A DNA stretch of 64,000 nt, taken from Limanda limanda. Lineage: Eukaryota; Chordata; Actinopteri; Pleuronectiformes; Pleuronectidae. Under the pieces are notes generated by a model. The model was given only the letters and a program-made list of their open reading frames with translations, was not told where the DNA came from and did no database searches. This document shows positions 24,676-37,355 of the stretch, piece by piece (within the stretch, counting starts at the first letter, position 1; the number at the start of each line of letters is the position of its first letter). Position numbers and translations under genes: made by a program. The DNA is taken from the NCBI RefSeq assembly GCF_963576545.1, contig NC_083654.1:18131199-18195198 (forward strand). Reading direction: 5' to 3'.

Positions 24676-25280
24676 TAGGGTTGCAAAGGGGCGGAAAGTT
24701 TGCGGTAAATTTCCGGAAACTTTCCATGGGAAGTTTGCTTATATATTTGATATATCATAAAATATATTAGCATGCTGATTGAGGATTGTTCATCTGTTCA
24801 TCTAGCCTATTTCCATTGATTTATCCATCAATTGTAAAAAATGTTTACAGACGATTCCAATTGTTTGGCTAACTATTTATATCTCTGGCATTGCATTAGT
24901 GTTTTTTCACAATCTTTTTTCTCATCTTATTCTACAGAACAATGCCACGTGCACTCTCTCATGTGTGGAGACATTTCACCCCATCCAATGTAGAAGGAAA
25001 GGCTGTGTACATTTGCAAATACTGTGCAAAGACCTATGTTAAGAACGACACAACGATGCAGAAGCATATAGTCAAGTGCCCAAAGTTTCCTCAGGGCTCA
25101 AATCAGCCTATGACAAAACAAAATGTTCATATTTATGTCTGTATATGATAAGGTTAATACAGTTAGTATAAATTACCCACAACATTTCCAGTTTATTCAT
25201 TCCCGTATATTCCCGTTAATTCCCGTTAATTCCCATGGAAAGTTTCCAACTTTGAATATTCCCGGAATTTTGCAACCCTA
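24676..25280 (+). mobile_element. hAT-type element, family 1 copy 2, with BED zinc-finger frame
   Basis: 605 bases with terminal inverted repeats tagggttgcaaa and tttgcaaccta-type, and a perfect 8-base duplication ggtattat (24668-24675 and 25281-25288). Subterminal gtttccggaaactttcc-like motifs are repeated at both ends. It carries a short BED-type frame but no catalytic transposase domain, so it is non-autonomous. It is inserted into an older transposon in efna3 intron 2, antisense to the gene. Confidence 0.94.
24942..25148 (+). pseudogene. BED zinc-finger remnant of hAT transposase (68 codons)
   Basis: Begins MPRALSHVWRHFTPSN and contains VYICKYCAKTYVKNDTTMQ followed by KHIVKC. This is a C-x2-C ... 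H-x3-C BED-type finger, the DNA-binding N-terminus usual in hAT transposases. The frame stops after about 68 codons where the rest of the transposase (RNase-H-like core with DDE residues and dimerisation region) is deleted. The bases before the ATG (ttattctacag) look like a splice acceptor, so the finger may have been a separate exon. Confidence 0.8.
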
Positions 25281-25374
25281 GGTATTATATACCAATAAAT
25301 CCCACACACTGAACCTTTAAGACATTAAATGTGCAGCACCCTCTTCTATGCATCATCCCAGCCGGCTGACTCAC

Positions 25375-25676
25375 AGATGTAGTAGTACTCCTGGCCCACG
25401 GTGAACTCGTAGCCCAGCGAGAAGGCGCTGTAGCGCTGGAACTTCTCAGAGAACTTGATGGGTGCGTGAGGCGCGTGGGGCCGGTTGCACTCCCAGCGCT
25501 TGAAGCCCAGCTGGGGGTCACAGGTGCGGTAGCCGCGGTAGCTGACCATGTAGAGGATGTACTGCTCGGCTGTGACGCGCTCCAGCGTCCCTCGCTGGCT
25601 GGTGTTGTAGTGAGGGCAGTAGATGTCCAGGTAGTCGTTAACGCTGACCTGCACCGTGAAGCCCTCCCTTCGTAGC
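25375..25676 (-). CDS. efna3: efna3 exon 2: Eph-receptor-binding domain of ephrin-A3
   Basis: This 302-base exon encodes most of the ephrin receptor-binding domain, which binds Eph receptor tyrosine kinases on neighbouring cells. It reads LRREGFTVQVSVNDYLDIYC, then a glycosylation site in YNTSQ, then GFKRWECNRPHAPHAPIKFS and FQRYSAFSLGYEF. The last of these is the G-H loop that enters the Eph pocket. Three of the four domain cysteines are visible (CPHY, RTCD, WEC). LRREG, NDYLDIYCPHYN, HAPH-PIKFSEKFQRYSAFSLGYEF and EYYYI fit ephrin-A3 better than A2, A4 or A5, judged from memory of the family. The acceptor is ccaaccag just above 25676 and the donor is gtgagt at 25374-25369. One base is carried in from exon 1 (phase 2) and one out (phase 1). 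Whether it is efna3a or efna3b cannot be told. Confidence 0.96.
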
Positions 25677-28409
25677 CTGGTTGGAAAATACACAGAGAAT
25701 ATAGAGAATTAAGTAAATGGAACAAAAGGATAGTAAGGGATGCAAATAATCAATTGTTTTATTCAAAGGAATCCGTTGTTTTCAATCTTTCAGTTTCATC
25801 ATCAGCATGAGATTAGTTCAGCCACCAGAGTAAATTAAACTGGTAACTCCGATACTTGACAAACAAACAGGGTGTAATATATAAACTAAGCTGAAGAGAC
25901 GTTCACAGGTAAATCTTCGGAAGCCATCGAACTGGAATCTATCTCCAGTTCCAGCTCTCTCACGACAGTGTGTTGTGATGATTGGACCAAGAACAGAATC
26001 TCACATACAGGAATCAGGCCAAAACCCAAGAGTTCAAATCAACAATGTCAGTTTTAATGCAGACAGACGTCACACACTGGAATCCATAGGCAAAAAAAAG
26101 TATGTTATTGTCATATACAAGGGAGGGCTTCATGAGGAGTGAATGCTGGAAAGTACAGAGATGACTGTAGTCTCAATTCAGGGAGGCGCTGGGAGGAAGT
26201 GGTCATCGTGGGCCGCATGGACCGAACCGAAATGAGTCCGTCTGGTCTACAGAGGCTTCAGAGCTGAAGTGAAAGTTTCAGTGCCCCTTGGTTTTGGACT
26301 ACTAGCTGTTGGGTTTGGTTGAAACATGGCGCTGAAGCATTGGATGTCTCGCCACTTGCCTCCTTTGAAACTCGTCATCAAGGCGCAATAAAAAGGATCC
26401 ACCCGTTAGAGCCCTGGCTTCACTGCGATGGAAAGACTCCACTACATTTAAAGCCTTTGAAACGGGACGGGACAGTTTCACCGCTGTGACACAATCGGTC
26501 TCCAACTGGAGGATCCCGCCCCTGGATGGAGACACGCCTCCTCTGACAGAGAGCGCTGTGTGAGCAGGTGTATTTATACTGGGTGAGCGATGACGGGCAG
26601 GTGTGGGTGAGAGAAGTGGCGAGAAGCTGGACAATGGGAGGAAGTGAAGCTGGAGAGGGAGTGAAAAACAAAATAAAACCAGAAGTGGGAGTTCAGTCCG
26701 TCCAGACAAATCATCACATGTATATTCAAATTAAAATATGTCTTTAAATACATCTTTATGATTGGAAAAACAATTGGTCCATCAGTATAATATCAACATG
26801 GACATAAGTAGCAAATGAAGCTGTATTTACTTTATAATGCTGTGCAAATCAAAAAGTCATACATTAATAAAACACAAATAGACCAGCTGATCGATGACGT
26901 GACCTTTTCACCCCGACAGGAATCACAACAGCTACACAACGAGGCCAGAGAGCTGTAATCCTTTCTCTTCAAGCGATAAACTCCTACACCTTCACCCCCC
27001 CCCCCCAATTCTATATAAAAAAACACACACAGTCTCACTCGAGCCTGCGGCGCTGAGAGCGATAATCTGCACTCTTGTCTCCCCCCCCCCCCCCCGAGCC
27101 CGCTGCAGGCCGGGTCACTGAGGCGGAAAGAGAACCTGTCATGTGGCGATGTATGCCAGGGGCCTAGGGGCGCACATGAGGATGGACCAGCCCACCCCAC
27201 CCCCCCCACTTCCTCCTGGAAAACCACCACTGATGGATGAGGAGGCCGTGAGTATTAACAGGTACAGGCCAAGTCGAGTGTGTGTGTGTGTGTGTGTGTG
27301 AGACGTACATGAGGGCCCAGTGTAACCCTGAGACGATGATGTGGTATGATTTCCCTTCCAAGCCCCCCCCCCCCTGCTGTGATCCTCACTGTTTTCAATG
27401 CTGAGTATACTTATTATGTTCATTACACAATCAGTAATTAGACAGAGTAGAAGTCATTAGAAGGGCTCCTGCAGGTGAGCTGATGAGATGGGAATTGTCC
27501 TTGGCTGCAGTGATGCGTAACCTGCACCAACCAGCCTGTAATGACTCATATGCGCCAGTAGGTGGAGGTATTATGCTGTAGTGAGTTTAAGGAGCAAATC
27601 TCCCTCCTCTTTCCTCTGCACTCATTTTTGTTCCTCCTCTTCCTGGTTGTCTCTTCTCTCTTACACATTTTACTGTTACACACATACAAAGGGGAACACA
27701 CACACACACTCACACAAACAACCCTCACTGTGTACACACTGTGCCAGCACACACACACACCTACACACACAGCTCACACAAACGTATACTTAACAATACG
27801 TTACTAGGTCAGGCCTCCAGAGGGATTACTATTCAATTACAAAATGAGGATCATAAATGTCATAACACCTCTCCGGCTTTCTCTCGCTCTCTCGCCCTCT
27901 CTCTCTCTCCGTCTCGCCATCTTTATCTCTGTAGCGTTACAACTGCTCCTCTTTCTGTGTGGATCCTCTCCTCCGCTCCCCTCCTCCTTTTCATCTGCAC
28001 CTCTTCCCTTCATTTACACACACATGCTGAGGCAGATGAATATCACTTCTCTTAACCAGGGTCTCTCTTTTTTTTTCTGGGCCATCAATCTTATCGGCGC
28101 TCTCTCTCTCTCTCCCGGCTGCTCAGATGTGAGATGACAGACTTTTGTCTTGCAGTGTTGCGAAGAAGAGACAACACAGCCACCGCTTCAAAGGGACTAT
28201 ATTTAGAGAGGGGGGGGGGGGTGGGTTGGTTGGTTGGTGGTAGGGAAGGGGAGGAAGTTTGAGATCGGGGAGGAGAGGTAGGGCTAGATAAAGAGGTACA
28301 ATGGCTGTGGAATGGTAAATAGATAGGAGATGAAATACGAAAACGTGAGACCTGGAGAAGGCTGGATGTGGAAAGTCGGAGAGTGACACAGTCAATGAGG
28401 AATGGGGAA

Positions 28410-28412
<3 letters not shown>

Positions 28413-28448
<36 letters not shown>
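28413..28448. repeat. (TG)n microsatellite
   Basis: About 15 TG units followed by GCGTG. Confidence 0.92.
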
Positions 28449-29385
28449 AGTGTAATTTATGGAAGAAACGCACTGAGACAGTAAAACAAATGCAGCTAAT
28501 CCACCATCACTGCATCTGTTCTCAAGATTTATTGGCTGCCGAGACAGGAACATGTAACAGTGAACTGTACACGAGGCCTCTGTAATGGGCAATCATGGAT
28601 TATTTGGTGCATCCACGTGCCTGGAATGTAAAAGCAGGAAGTGAGTGCAGGTCTGCAAACAATTATATATATATATTCCTCAGGTTTATTTATTCATCAG
28701 TGAGTCAAAGGATGTTTTTCAGACATGACCTGAGGGTAAAGTCCAGAGAACCGGCTACTTTTCACACAGAGGGTTTCTGCACAGACCCGTTCACAACAGC
28801 AACAAATCCTCTTCATTATTCAGGCGGGAGGCGGAGCCGCCGGGAGCAGGAGGCGGAGGCAGGAAGTGACGTATTAACTCATTAGATCATGTGATTTCTT
28901 TTGACAACACACAGACACCAGCGTCGGCTCTTATCAACACAAACTCCCTCGACATCTTCGTCTGTGTCTTCTACGTGTGTGACACCGCTTTTTGTTTTTG
29001 TTTTTGTCATTTTTGCATCTGTTGCAAGTTTCAAGCGTCATCAAATCCCCCCCACTCACTCACTATGCCCTGTTCTCTTATCGACTTCTCCTTCATTTCT
29101 ACAGAATGTTTTTATTATAGGAGGAGAAAGGAGCAAGTCTGGCGCTTCTCACTCTGACATTTGAGTTCACACCCTCTGGAGAAGAAGAGTATCTGCAGAG
29201 TTCAGTGAATGTCTGAACGCAGCTTGAAATGTGAAAAAGAGGTAGTTCACAGCTCTCACTCTTCAGTTTGCTTCTTGTATTGAATCCACTGTCCAAAAAT
29301 CGACCAAATTCAATCTACAACATTATATTTGGACACATGTTCATGTTTCAGTCATGTAATTCAGATTAATTGAAGACTATTTTCA

Positions 29386-29548
29386 GTAGGTGTGAATGTG
29401 AATGGCTGTTTGTCTCTGTGTGTCGACCCTGTGATACACTGGCGACCTCTGCAGGGTGTACGCCTCCTCACGCCCAATGTCTGCCTGGGTCGGCTCCGGC
29501 TGACTCCCTCTATCCTCTAAAGATTATGGATGGGTGGAAACAACCTGA
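29386..29548 (+). mobile_element. teleost interspersed repeat fragment
   Basis: Reads tgtgaatgtgaatggctgtt, then ctgtgatacactggcgacct, then gattatggatgggtgg. This word order is that of a very common fish repeat (also represented by its upstream part at 15625-15670). Boundaries and class are uncertain. Confidence 0.5.
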
Positions 29549-32500
29549 ATAATAAGGTAAATGTCAGCGCTAGGGGAAGCAGGAGAGACAATTTTATTCT
29601 GCAGGAAAAAGAGGAGGTAAGATGGTGCAGGAGGAAAGAAGACGACTAATAGGGTGGAGTGAGGAGAACAGGCTGTTAGGGTGAGAAGAGGGGGGGGTGG
29701 GGGGTCCCGCTAGGTGTATACTGTTATATAAGCAGTCCACTTAGTGGGACAAGACAGAGAGGTTGCAGGGCAGATGGGAACGGAAGGAGAGTATAGAGGA
29801 GAAGAGAAACAGAGGAAGGGGGTGAGAGGAGATTTAATAAGTGACGGTGGAGGGAGGAGGGGAGGAGAGGAGAATGCACTGAATGATGACAATGAAGAAA
29901 GGGATGGAAAGGGAGGCAGAGGGCGAGACAGAGACATAGTGCTCCCCCAGGGATGAACACACATGTGGTAAAAGTGCATAAAAAAAGACTGATGGCTCTC
30001 ATTCTCCTGTTGTCTCTCTCTCTCTCTTTTCCTGCAGCCTCCGACTCGCTCGCCCCCCCCCCAACCACACTCTTTCCTCCGTGCATTGTCTCTGTGGTGT
30101 TTTTTTTTTGCTGTCTCATCATCATTTTCCTATGAGTGGGAGTGCACAGCTAGTTAGCAAAGGCTGCACAAGCTGTCGAAGGCTGCCAGGGGAGGCCGAG
30201 AGAACGAGGGGGGGAGAGAGGGAGAGCGAGTGAGGGAGAGCGAGACAAAGATAGCACCGCTGCACCTTTCACATCAGCGCTAAAAAGAGTCTTTGGAGAA
30301 TACTGCCGGTATCAATAAATAACAATGGCAACGTAGCACTACAGCTAAAAACACTTAGAAACATGCAGTGGACGGAAACAGAGCGTTTTCTACAACCTGC
30401 GGTAAATCTATAAAAAGTAAAAACATCGTTTGAAACCCACGAAAATGAGAAAGTTTCCCTCACTTTGCCCACGAGTGATGTCAATCAAAGCCTAGAATGA
30501 AACCAAACCAATGTCCTTTGTAGAATAAGAATCCATGTCCTGTGTAATAGGTTCTGTTTGCTTTAAAGTGAAATCAGACACATGGGCTGACTTATAAGGA
30601 AAAATAAAAGTAGTACAAGTGTATTTGTTTTATTTTTTTTCCTCCCGACATGAATGGGTACGAGGAGTCTGAATCCACAGAGGTATCCCTCAGTCTGAAG
30701 TCAGTGCTGTTTCTTCTGCTGTGGGTTCGACTCACATTACTGCCACAGGCTCCAACTGTTCTCAAGAGAAAAATCCATTAAAAGCAGCTGAGAGAGACAA
30801 GCGGTTGCTTTTTGACGAACATCGTCCAAAAACCCAGAAATAACTTCTGACTGCGGAGAATCAGACACTTGTGGCTTTCAGCTCTTCATGGGTCTTGGTG
30901 CTGATGTGAATCTATATATCAGCAGCTGTCAGTGGCTCACTTGTACAGAATAACATCAGCGGGAAATGAAAATGTTATCTTCTGACGGTCTCTGCTTTAT
31001 TTGAGCAGATTTTCTTTTCCCGATTTAATTTCTTGCAAAGATTTCCTGAGCTTTTTCTTCCCTCCCACTTGGTTTATGTGCTCAAATATCTACAAAGCAA
31101 TTTTGAACAGAGCTTTTCAGTGTCAAAAATAGCAGCGCGGAGTCAGGATAATTTAATTGAAAGAATCGACTTCTGCATAAACGCTCTTGTAGCTGCTCAG
31201 ACTCTCTCACTCCCTACACCCACAGTAAGTAATCTCGGTCTAATTGACGGTACAATGTTGTTTTTTTGTGCGTGTGCATTGTTTATTATTTTTTTGATCC
31301 TCAATGGCTCAGATGAAAACATAATGTGTTGAACTTTTAATCGAATTACCTCCTGTACAGGTTCCTCGGTTGCCGGGTTTGTATTGTTGTCTCTCATTAG
31401 AGATGAGGTCAGCATGGCTTTGTCATTGATGGCCCTTAAAAAAACACTCTCTCTGGGGTAATCAACATCAGCCTCATCAGGACGATAAGCCAGCGGTGCG
31501 TGAAATGGCGTGACTTAAAATGCTATTTACCCGTCGTCTGTTTACCATCGACAAGACTCATCCTCTCGGGTCCTCTGGCAGGGGACAAGCTAAGCTACGC
31601 TGTTTTTCTCTTTACCTCAGCACCTAAACTCATTACTCGTGGATGCACGCATGCACACAAAAGACAACGGCACCCATTACACACACACTTACACACACAC
31701 ACACACACACACACACTATCTCCTGCGAGTCGCCACTGATTGAGTTAACGCCGCAATCAACGGCCCGATTTACAGCGTTTCGATCCAAAATGGAGGATCG
31801 AGGGTGAAACAAGTGCTGAGCCAGTTTGTGTGAAGAGGCCGACACTGCAACTCTCCTCCATCGCTATTACACCAGCGGGACTCATCCACCGGTTTCCTCC
31901 TCCACCTCTGTCCTCCCCGGCCGCAGACAAATTGAAGAGGATCACCTTTTTCATATTTACCCATTTCTCTATAAACCTCTCCACGGTTTATCCCCAGACC
32001 TTCCACCTTTACTCCCATCACTTGAAAACTTCTGCCATGTTTCTTCCCCCTTGCTTTTATGAATGTGGGAAAATGCTTTGCGGACGTCTGCACCTTGAAT
32101 CCGTCCTGTAAATCCAAAGTGCTGTCTCCTGACCCCTGCATCACCCACAGAATACACTCTACTGCTGATGCAATTACAAGTCTTGCTTAAGGACACCTTG
32201 AGGCAATCACCTTCTCCAACCAATCACGGTAACGGCAGGTTATCAATTCAAACCAATCACAGGTCAGCTTCTCCGTGGCCTGCAGTGAGGACAGGGTGTG
32301 TTTCTTACAGCTTCTGCTCAATGCACAGAATATGAAGCTGAGGCTCATCAAACTTCAACGCAACGATAAAAGACGATGTTTTCTAATGAATATTGATCGT
32401 CATTATGTGCGTTACGATTAAATGCTGATTAATTACCGAGTACACAAACTCCACTGTGCTGCTGCAGAGAAACACCAAATGAATTAATCACTTTGGTAAT

Positions 32501-33547
32501 TAATACATTTTTGTTGATGTTGCCCGGTCGTGGCATTTACACAACAGCATCGATGAGTTCAAACAACCTCATGAGCGAAACACTAAATGATTGCTGCTGT
32601 AGTTTGAATATGAAGAAAGTTCAAAGTGATATTTTGGTGATTTCCTATAAACCAATCTCCCCGGTCTCCCCCTCCTCTCTCAGTAGGAGGTCACAGAGCA
32701 GTTTTAGGATGAGGAACAGCTTCCAGCAGCTTGTGAGGCCGATTCCTGCCGACACAGGGGCTGGGAAATGGAGCTTTCACTTAATGGATGGTCTCCGTGC
32801 TCGCTGTTCCACCCTGCGTCTGGCCCCCCCGGTGTCTTTGTCTCTCGCTGCCTCGCTCCCAGCGTCTCTTTAGTAAAGTGGGCGGCGCTGGAGAGAGCTG
32901 CATCAGAATTATAAAGCACTAACTGAGGCAAATGTCCCTTTGTGACAAACATGCAGTGTCACATATTGACTCGGGATTTCTGGTTGCACCACTGGATGTA
33001 TTAGCCGGTGGAGGAAGTGATGCAGGGATGAGTCAGGAGCCGGGAGGAGCCATTCAAGAGGAAAAAATGAAAATGTCTGCTACAAGGGCTGCCTGTCAGT
33101 TATTCTGATGAATCCCTTTGTGTACGGAACACCAGAATGTGGTGAGAGATCCCGATCACTATTCCTCACAGCCCCAGGGAAGAGCTTCAGATGGCTTTGT
33201 CTAACCAGCCGACCAAATAAACTCAATTTACAGTGATGCACAACAGGGGAAAAAACTTCACACACTTCAGAAGCTGCTGCAAATGTCAGATTGTTGTGCA
33301 CAAAAAAAGCTGTTACACTACATCTCACATGACTGCTAGACGAGGCGTTTCAGGTGCTTCAGTGTTTTTTTCTTTGAGTTTCTTTGGACTTTGAGCTTTT
33401 TAACAATGCAGACTTAGAGAAAAGACAAAAACTGACAACAGTAACATTTAAAAGTCATTAAATAAAACAAGTCACAAAGATAAAACTTCCCCCTTTGGTT
33501 GAACTGCTCACATTTGCATCGTTGTAAAGAAATAGATCCATCGTAAG

Positions 33548-34398
33548 TAGGGTTGCAAAGGGGCGGAAAGTTTACGGTAAATTTCCGGAAACTTTCCGGA
33601 GACTTTCCATGGGAAGTTTGGCTCGGGAATTTTGAAAAAAAAAAAGAAAATACGCAAATTAAACGCTGAGCAATAAAAACATCATTCAAAACTCTATTTT
33701 AAAGATGTATGGAATGCAGCACACACTGCACGTTGAGTTTCAACCCTCCACTGAGCATTCTTCCATCACATGCAGATAATTCCCAGCATCCTTCACTCTA
33801 CAGCAGGGCTATTGAGGCCTGCTGTAGTGTGCAGGACTAGTCAGGTAAGTTTCCATGATATAACTGGGGAAAATATATTAGCATGCTGATTGAGGATTGT
33901 TCATCTGTTCATCTAGCCTATTTCCATTCATTTATCCATCAATTGTAAAATATTTTCACAGACGATTCCAATTGTTTGGCTAACTATTTATATCTCTGGC
34001 ATTGCATTAGTGTTTTTTTACAAACTTTTTTCTCATCTTATTCTACAGAACAATGCCACGTGCACTCTCTCATGTGTGGAGACATTTCACCCCATCCAAT
34101 GTAGAAGGAAAGGCTGTGTACATTTGCAAATACTGTGCAAAGACCTATGTTAAGAATGACACAACGATGCAGAAGCATATAGTCCTAAAGTGCCCAAAGT
34201 TTCCTCAGGGCTCAAATCAGCCTATGACAAAACAAAATATTTATATTTATGTCTGTATATGACAAGGTAAATACAGTTAGTATAAATGACCCACAACATT
34301 TCCAGTTTATTCCCGTTAATTCCTGTATATTGCTGTTAATTCCCGTTAATTCATGGAAAGTTTCCAACTTTGAATACTCCCGGAATTTTGCAATCCTA
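33548..34398 (+). mobile_element. hAT-type element, family 1 copy 3, with BED zinc-finger frame
   Basis: 851 bases, same ends as copies 1 and 2 and a perfect 8-base duplication atcgtaag (33540-33547 and 34399-34406). It retains about 240 bases of left internal sequence that copy 2 lacks and copy 1 holds in inverse. It has the BED frame but no catalytic core. Confidence 0.95.
34053..34262 (+). pseudogene. BED zinc-finger remnant of hAT transposase (69 codons)
   Basis: Nearly identical to the frame at 24942-25148. It has the same start MPRALSHVWRHF and the same C-x2-C finger, with one extra Leu from a three-base insertion (HIVLKC, which shifts H-x3-C to H-x4-C) and two substitutions near the end (NIYIY for NVHIY). 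It stops at the internal deletion. Confidence 0.8.
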
Positions 34399-36676
34399 AT
34401 CGTAAGAAGTCAAGCAGAAACTTGATCGTCATCCTCGGTGGTCGTGTGTATTTGAGCAGCGGCACGGAGGGAAACAAAACCGATCACGCTCGGCATCATA
34501 ACGCCATTTCCACAGCTCTGACCTATGATTAAATCTCCAGCAAAGCATTATGGGTTTGCCGCCGGCGCGTTCGGAAGAAACATGAACAGGCGTAAATTTC
34601 CCTGATTAATCTATGTGACTTAAGCTGCTCTTTACTTTCTAGACATTCAAAGAGGAAGTTTAAATATCAAACAGAAATATGGATGACACAGTTGAATATT
34701 AAACGGTGCCTCTCCTCCAACTAGACTCTTTGCATAAAATAAATATAAGAGAGGCCACTGGGCATCTTTTCTACTTTTATTACAGTGGAATCTTTCCAAG
34801 GGCCTCTTGGGAAGGCTTCTCTGGATTTAATTGGCCCCTCGGCTTGGGGCTTTGCATCGGCGAGGCAACTCAGACTGGCAGCACCATGACTTACACTTTA
34901 GTGAGCACTCAAATCCCGCTATAAAACTCCAAGTTTTAATGAGCAGGATTTAGTTTAATGCAACTGAGATTTTTAAAAAACATATCAAAGCTACGGTCTC
35001 AGCGATGTCCCCAAAAAATCTGGTGATAATTAAAATGTCAGAATGGAGGAAGAAAAATTGGGAATTCCTTCCATGAGACCCCCCGGAGGTCTCACGAGGT
35101 GATGCCTGTCCCCGAATACTCATCCGAACCGGGGCCTCTGCTGTCTTGTTGTATCCTTCGACACGCCGCAATAACAAGAGTCCATCTCTCTCAAGGTGAC
35201 GCTCTAATTGTGCCTCACTGTTAAAGGCTTGATCACCCACATCTGCTCTCTGCACGAGCCCACTCCTCAGCTAATGTCACTAACATTGAACCTTCTGCCG
35301 CTCGCTCGCCACTTGTCGGCTCCGCGGAGTCGTGCTGTCGAATAATGAGGAGCACAACTCATTCTCCCGTGTCGCCTGTTCTCACTCAAAGGTCACACAT
35401 TCGTACGTGAAGATGACTGTCCAACTCGGAGCTAAATAATTACGTGTGTTTTTGTGTCTATGTTCAGGTGAGGATGCAGTATAATCAAAACTATTAGTTT
35501 AATATGGTCTCAGGTTGTTGAATGTGGCAGAATGATTGTGTATTTATTTATTTATCTTACCTTTAGTTAAATAGGAATCCTATACTATAATTTAGTGGAG
35601 GAAATAATATAGGGGATCTGAATGAAATGAATAGAGGGGAATAGTAGATGATGCTTTACAGAGATTTCCTATACTCAACAGTTTATTACATTCCGTAAAA
35701 CTTCTTGGTTCCTAAAAATGACATATTCAAAAGGTTTGTCGTGCCTCTAAGATCTACATCCTCCTTCTTTTTGTGACTGCGATCTATGAATATGTTAATC
35801 AGACCCCGCCCATATTCATAGTCTCCCCCCCCCTCACAGCTCACCTGCAGCCGAGGAGCCCTTTGAGCTCCACCCACAAGCTGACAGGATCGGTTTCTTA
35901 AGTTTGTGACATCCTCTGCTTTTGGCATTTGTGGAGAAACTCAGCCCCGGCACAGACTGTTGCTTATTTCACACTAAATATGTCCTTTATCCATCTAAAC
36001 TCTTGGCATGTTTCTAATGTGGTTCGATTTGGACACGAGATATTCAGTATTTATAAAAAGGTTTTAAAACAGAAGACCAGAGCTCTGTGACAGCGGCGGC
36101 TAGGACTCGATCACGACAACTGAATCTCCAGTTTTTGGTTCTGCTTCACTGACCTTTGAATAAACAGGTAAACAGCTCTTTGTGCAGCAGCTTCAGAGTT
36201 CAAGCTACACGTCTTTATTTTTGCCGCAGCACAATTACTGCAGATCACTTTTTCACAGTTTCAGAAAGAATCGCTTCGACCAGAATCACCACAGGCCGAA
36301 CAAACAGGCCGCTCCCATTCCAACGCTCAGCAGCTTAGCGTTCACGCGTTCCAAAGAATAAACTGAAAAAAACGCCACATGTGAGAAAATATGAGTCAAA
36401 TATGACGCAAGGGTGAAACCGCAGAGAGCCTCATGAGCTTCTAGGCTACAGCAGCGCCTGTGTTATCTTTATAAAGTGCAATATGCAAAGCTTTGAAGCT
36501 CAGTGTGCGAGGGACCCGGCTCCTCTCACAGGAAGTCAACCGCAGTAGGGTGTTCACTTTCAAAAAAAATAAATTAAAAAAAAAACCTCTGTCTTTAAGC
36601 CACGACTCTGGGCTGGCACACGGAGGAGAGGAACAAAGAACAGGAGAGAGGGAGAGAGGGAGTCGGGGAGAGGTGG

Positions 36677-36678
36677 AA

Positions 36679-36714
<36 letters not shown>
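36677..36714. repeat. (GAAA)n microsatellite
   Basis: About nine tetranucleotide units. Confidence 0.93.
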
Positions 36715-36715
<1 letters not shown>

Positions 36716-36866
36716 GAAGGAAAGTGGTTCTGGGTCAGATTAACACAGGATGATATTCAGGCAGTGCCAGCCCAAAGGATGCCAAGAAGAATAATCTGCT
36801 CTTTTATCTGCGAGCCATGGCAACTGCATGGTCTCATGTAGGTACGTAACCCCCCCATAGAGACCA

Positions 36867-36867
<1 letters not shown>

Positions 36868-36907
<40 letters not shown>
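36868..36907. repeat. (CA)n microsatellite
   Basis: About 19 CA units. Confidence 0.95.
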
Positions 36908-36915
<8 letters not shown>

Positions 36916-37278
36916 AAACAAACACACGCCTGTACGCACACATTTTTTAAAACCATAAACCAAATCTCTAAGCAAAGCGACCCTGCTCCCTGGTTGCAGC
37001 GGCCTAACATAATTAACTTAAACAGATAAACATCCTCGTATGATGTCATTTAGCGTTTCATATCCCCGGTAACACAACGAAACATTAAGAGGCACAAACA
37101 CTTCCTCACAGGGCCCCCCATAAATAATTCACCCATTTTCTTAAAATAACCCATAGCCCCCTTTTTTAAAATATATTCTCCTTTCTTTGTGCAAACAAGC
37201 CTCCAGCTCGCACAGCAGAGTGGTCATGGAGTAATTATTTACACGTTCTGGCAGAGAGCGCTGATAAGAGCCTGTGCA

Positions 37279-37355
37279 GGAGGAGGGAGGAGGGAGGAGG
37301 GAGGAGGGAGAGGTGGGAGGAGGGAGGAGGGAGGAGGGAGGAGGGAGGAGGGGAG
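37279..37355. repeat. (GGAGGGA)n purine tract
   Basis: Seven-base GGAGGGA-type units, interrupted by AGGTGGG. Confidence 0.92.

Larger units (their letters stand above)
24253..25319. mobile_element. inverted-repeat DNA element filling efna3 intron 2, interrupted by a hAT insertion
   Basis: The left end taaaggcccagtgtgcagg is matched in inverse by cacacactgaacctttaa at the right. These ends are familiar from an abundant teleost repeat. The 605-base hAT element (24676-25280) sits inside it, so the element itself is about 460 bases. The class is not assigned, as no clear target duplication was seen. Its right end lies about 55 bases from the exon 2 donor. Confidence 0.65.
24053..25374 (-). other. 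efna3: efna3 intron 2
   Basis: A 1322-base GT-AG intron. About 1070 of its bases belong to one inverted-repeat transposon (24253-25319), itself interrupted by a 605-base hAT element. Confidence 0.9.
25681..33539. other. presumed intron 1, part nearest exon 2; no exon seen
   Basis: Mixed unique and simple sequence. It has C runs near 26996 and 27081, (TG)n at 27279-27300, CA-rich DNA at 27700-27780, TC-rich DNA at 27870-28110, (TG)n at 28413-28448, a teleost repeat fragment near 29386-29548, purine-rich DNA at 29600-29940, and (CA)n near 31681-31714. Several open frames here are low-complexity only. Confidence 0.55.
34407..37278. other. presumed intron 1, no exon seen
   Basis: Mostly unique sequence, AT-rich around 35.4-35.7 kb, with a GAAA tract at 36677-36714 and a CA tract at 36868-36907. 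No coding pattern recognised. Confidence 0.55.
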
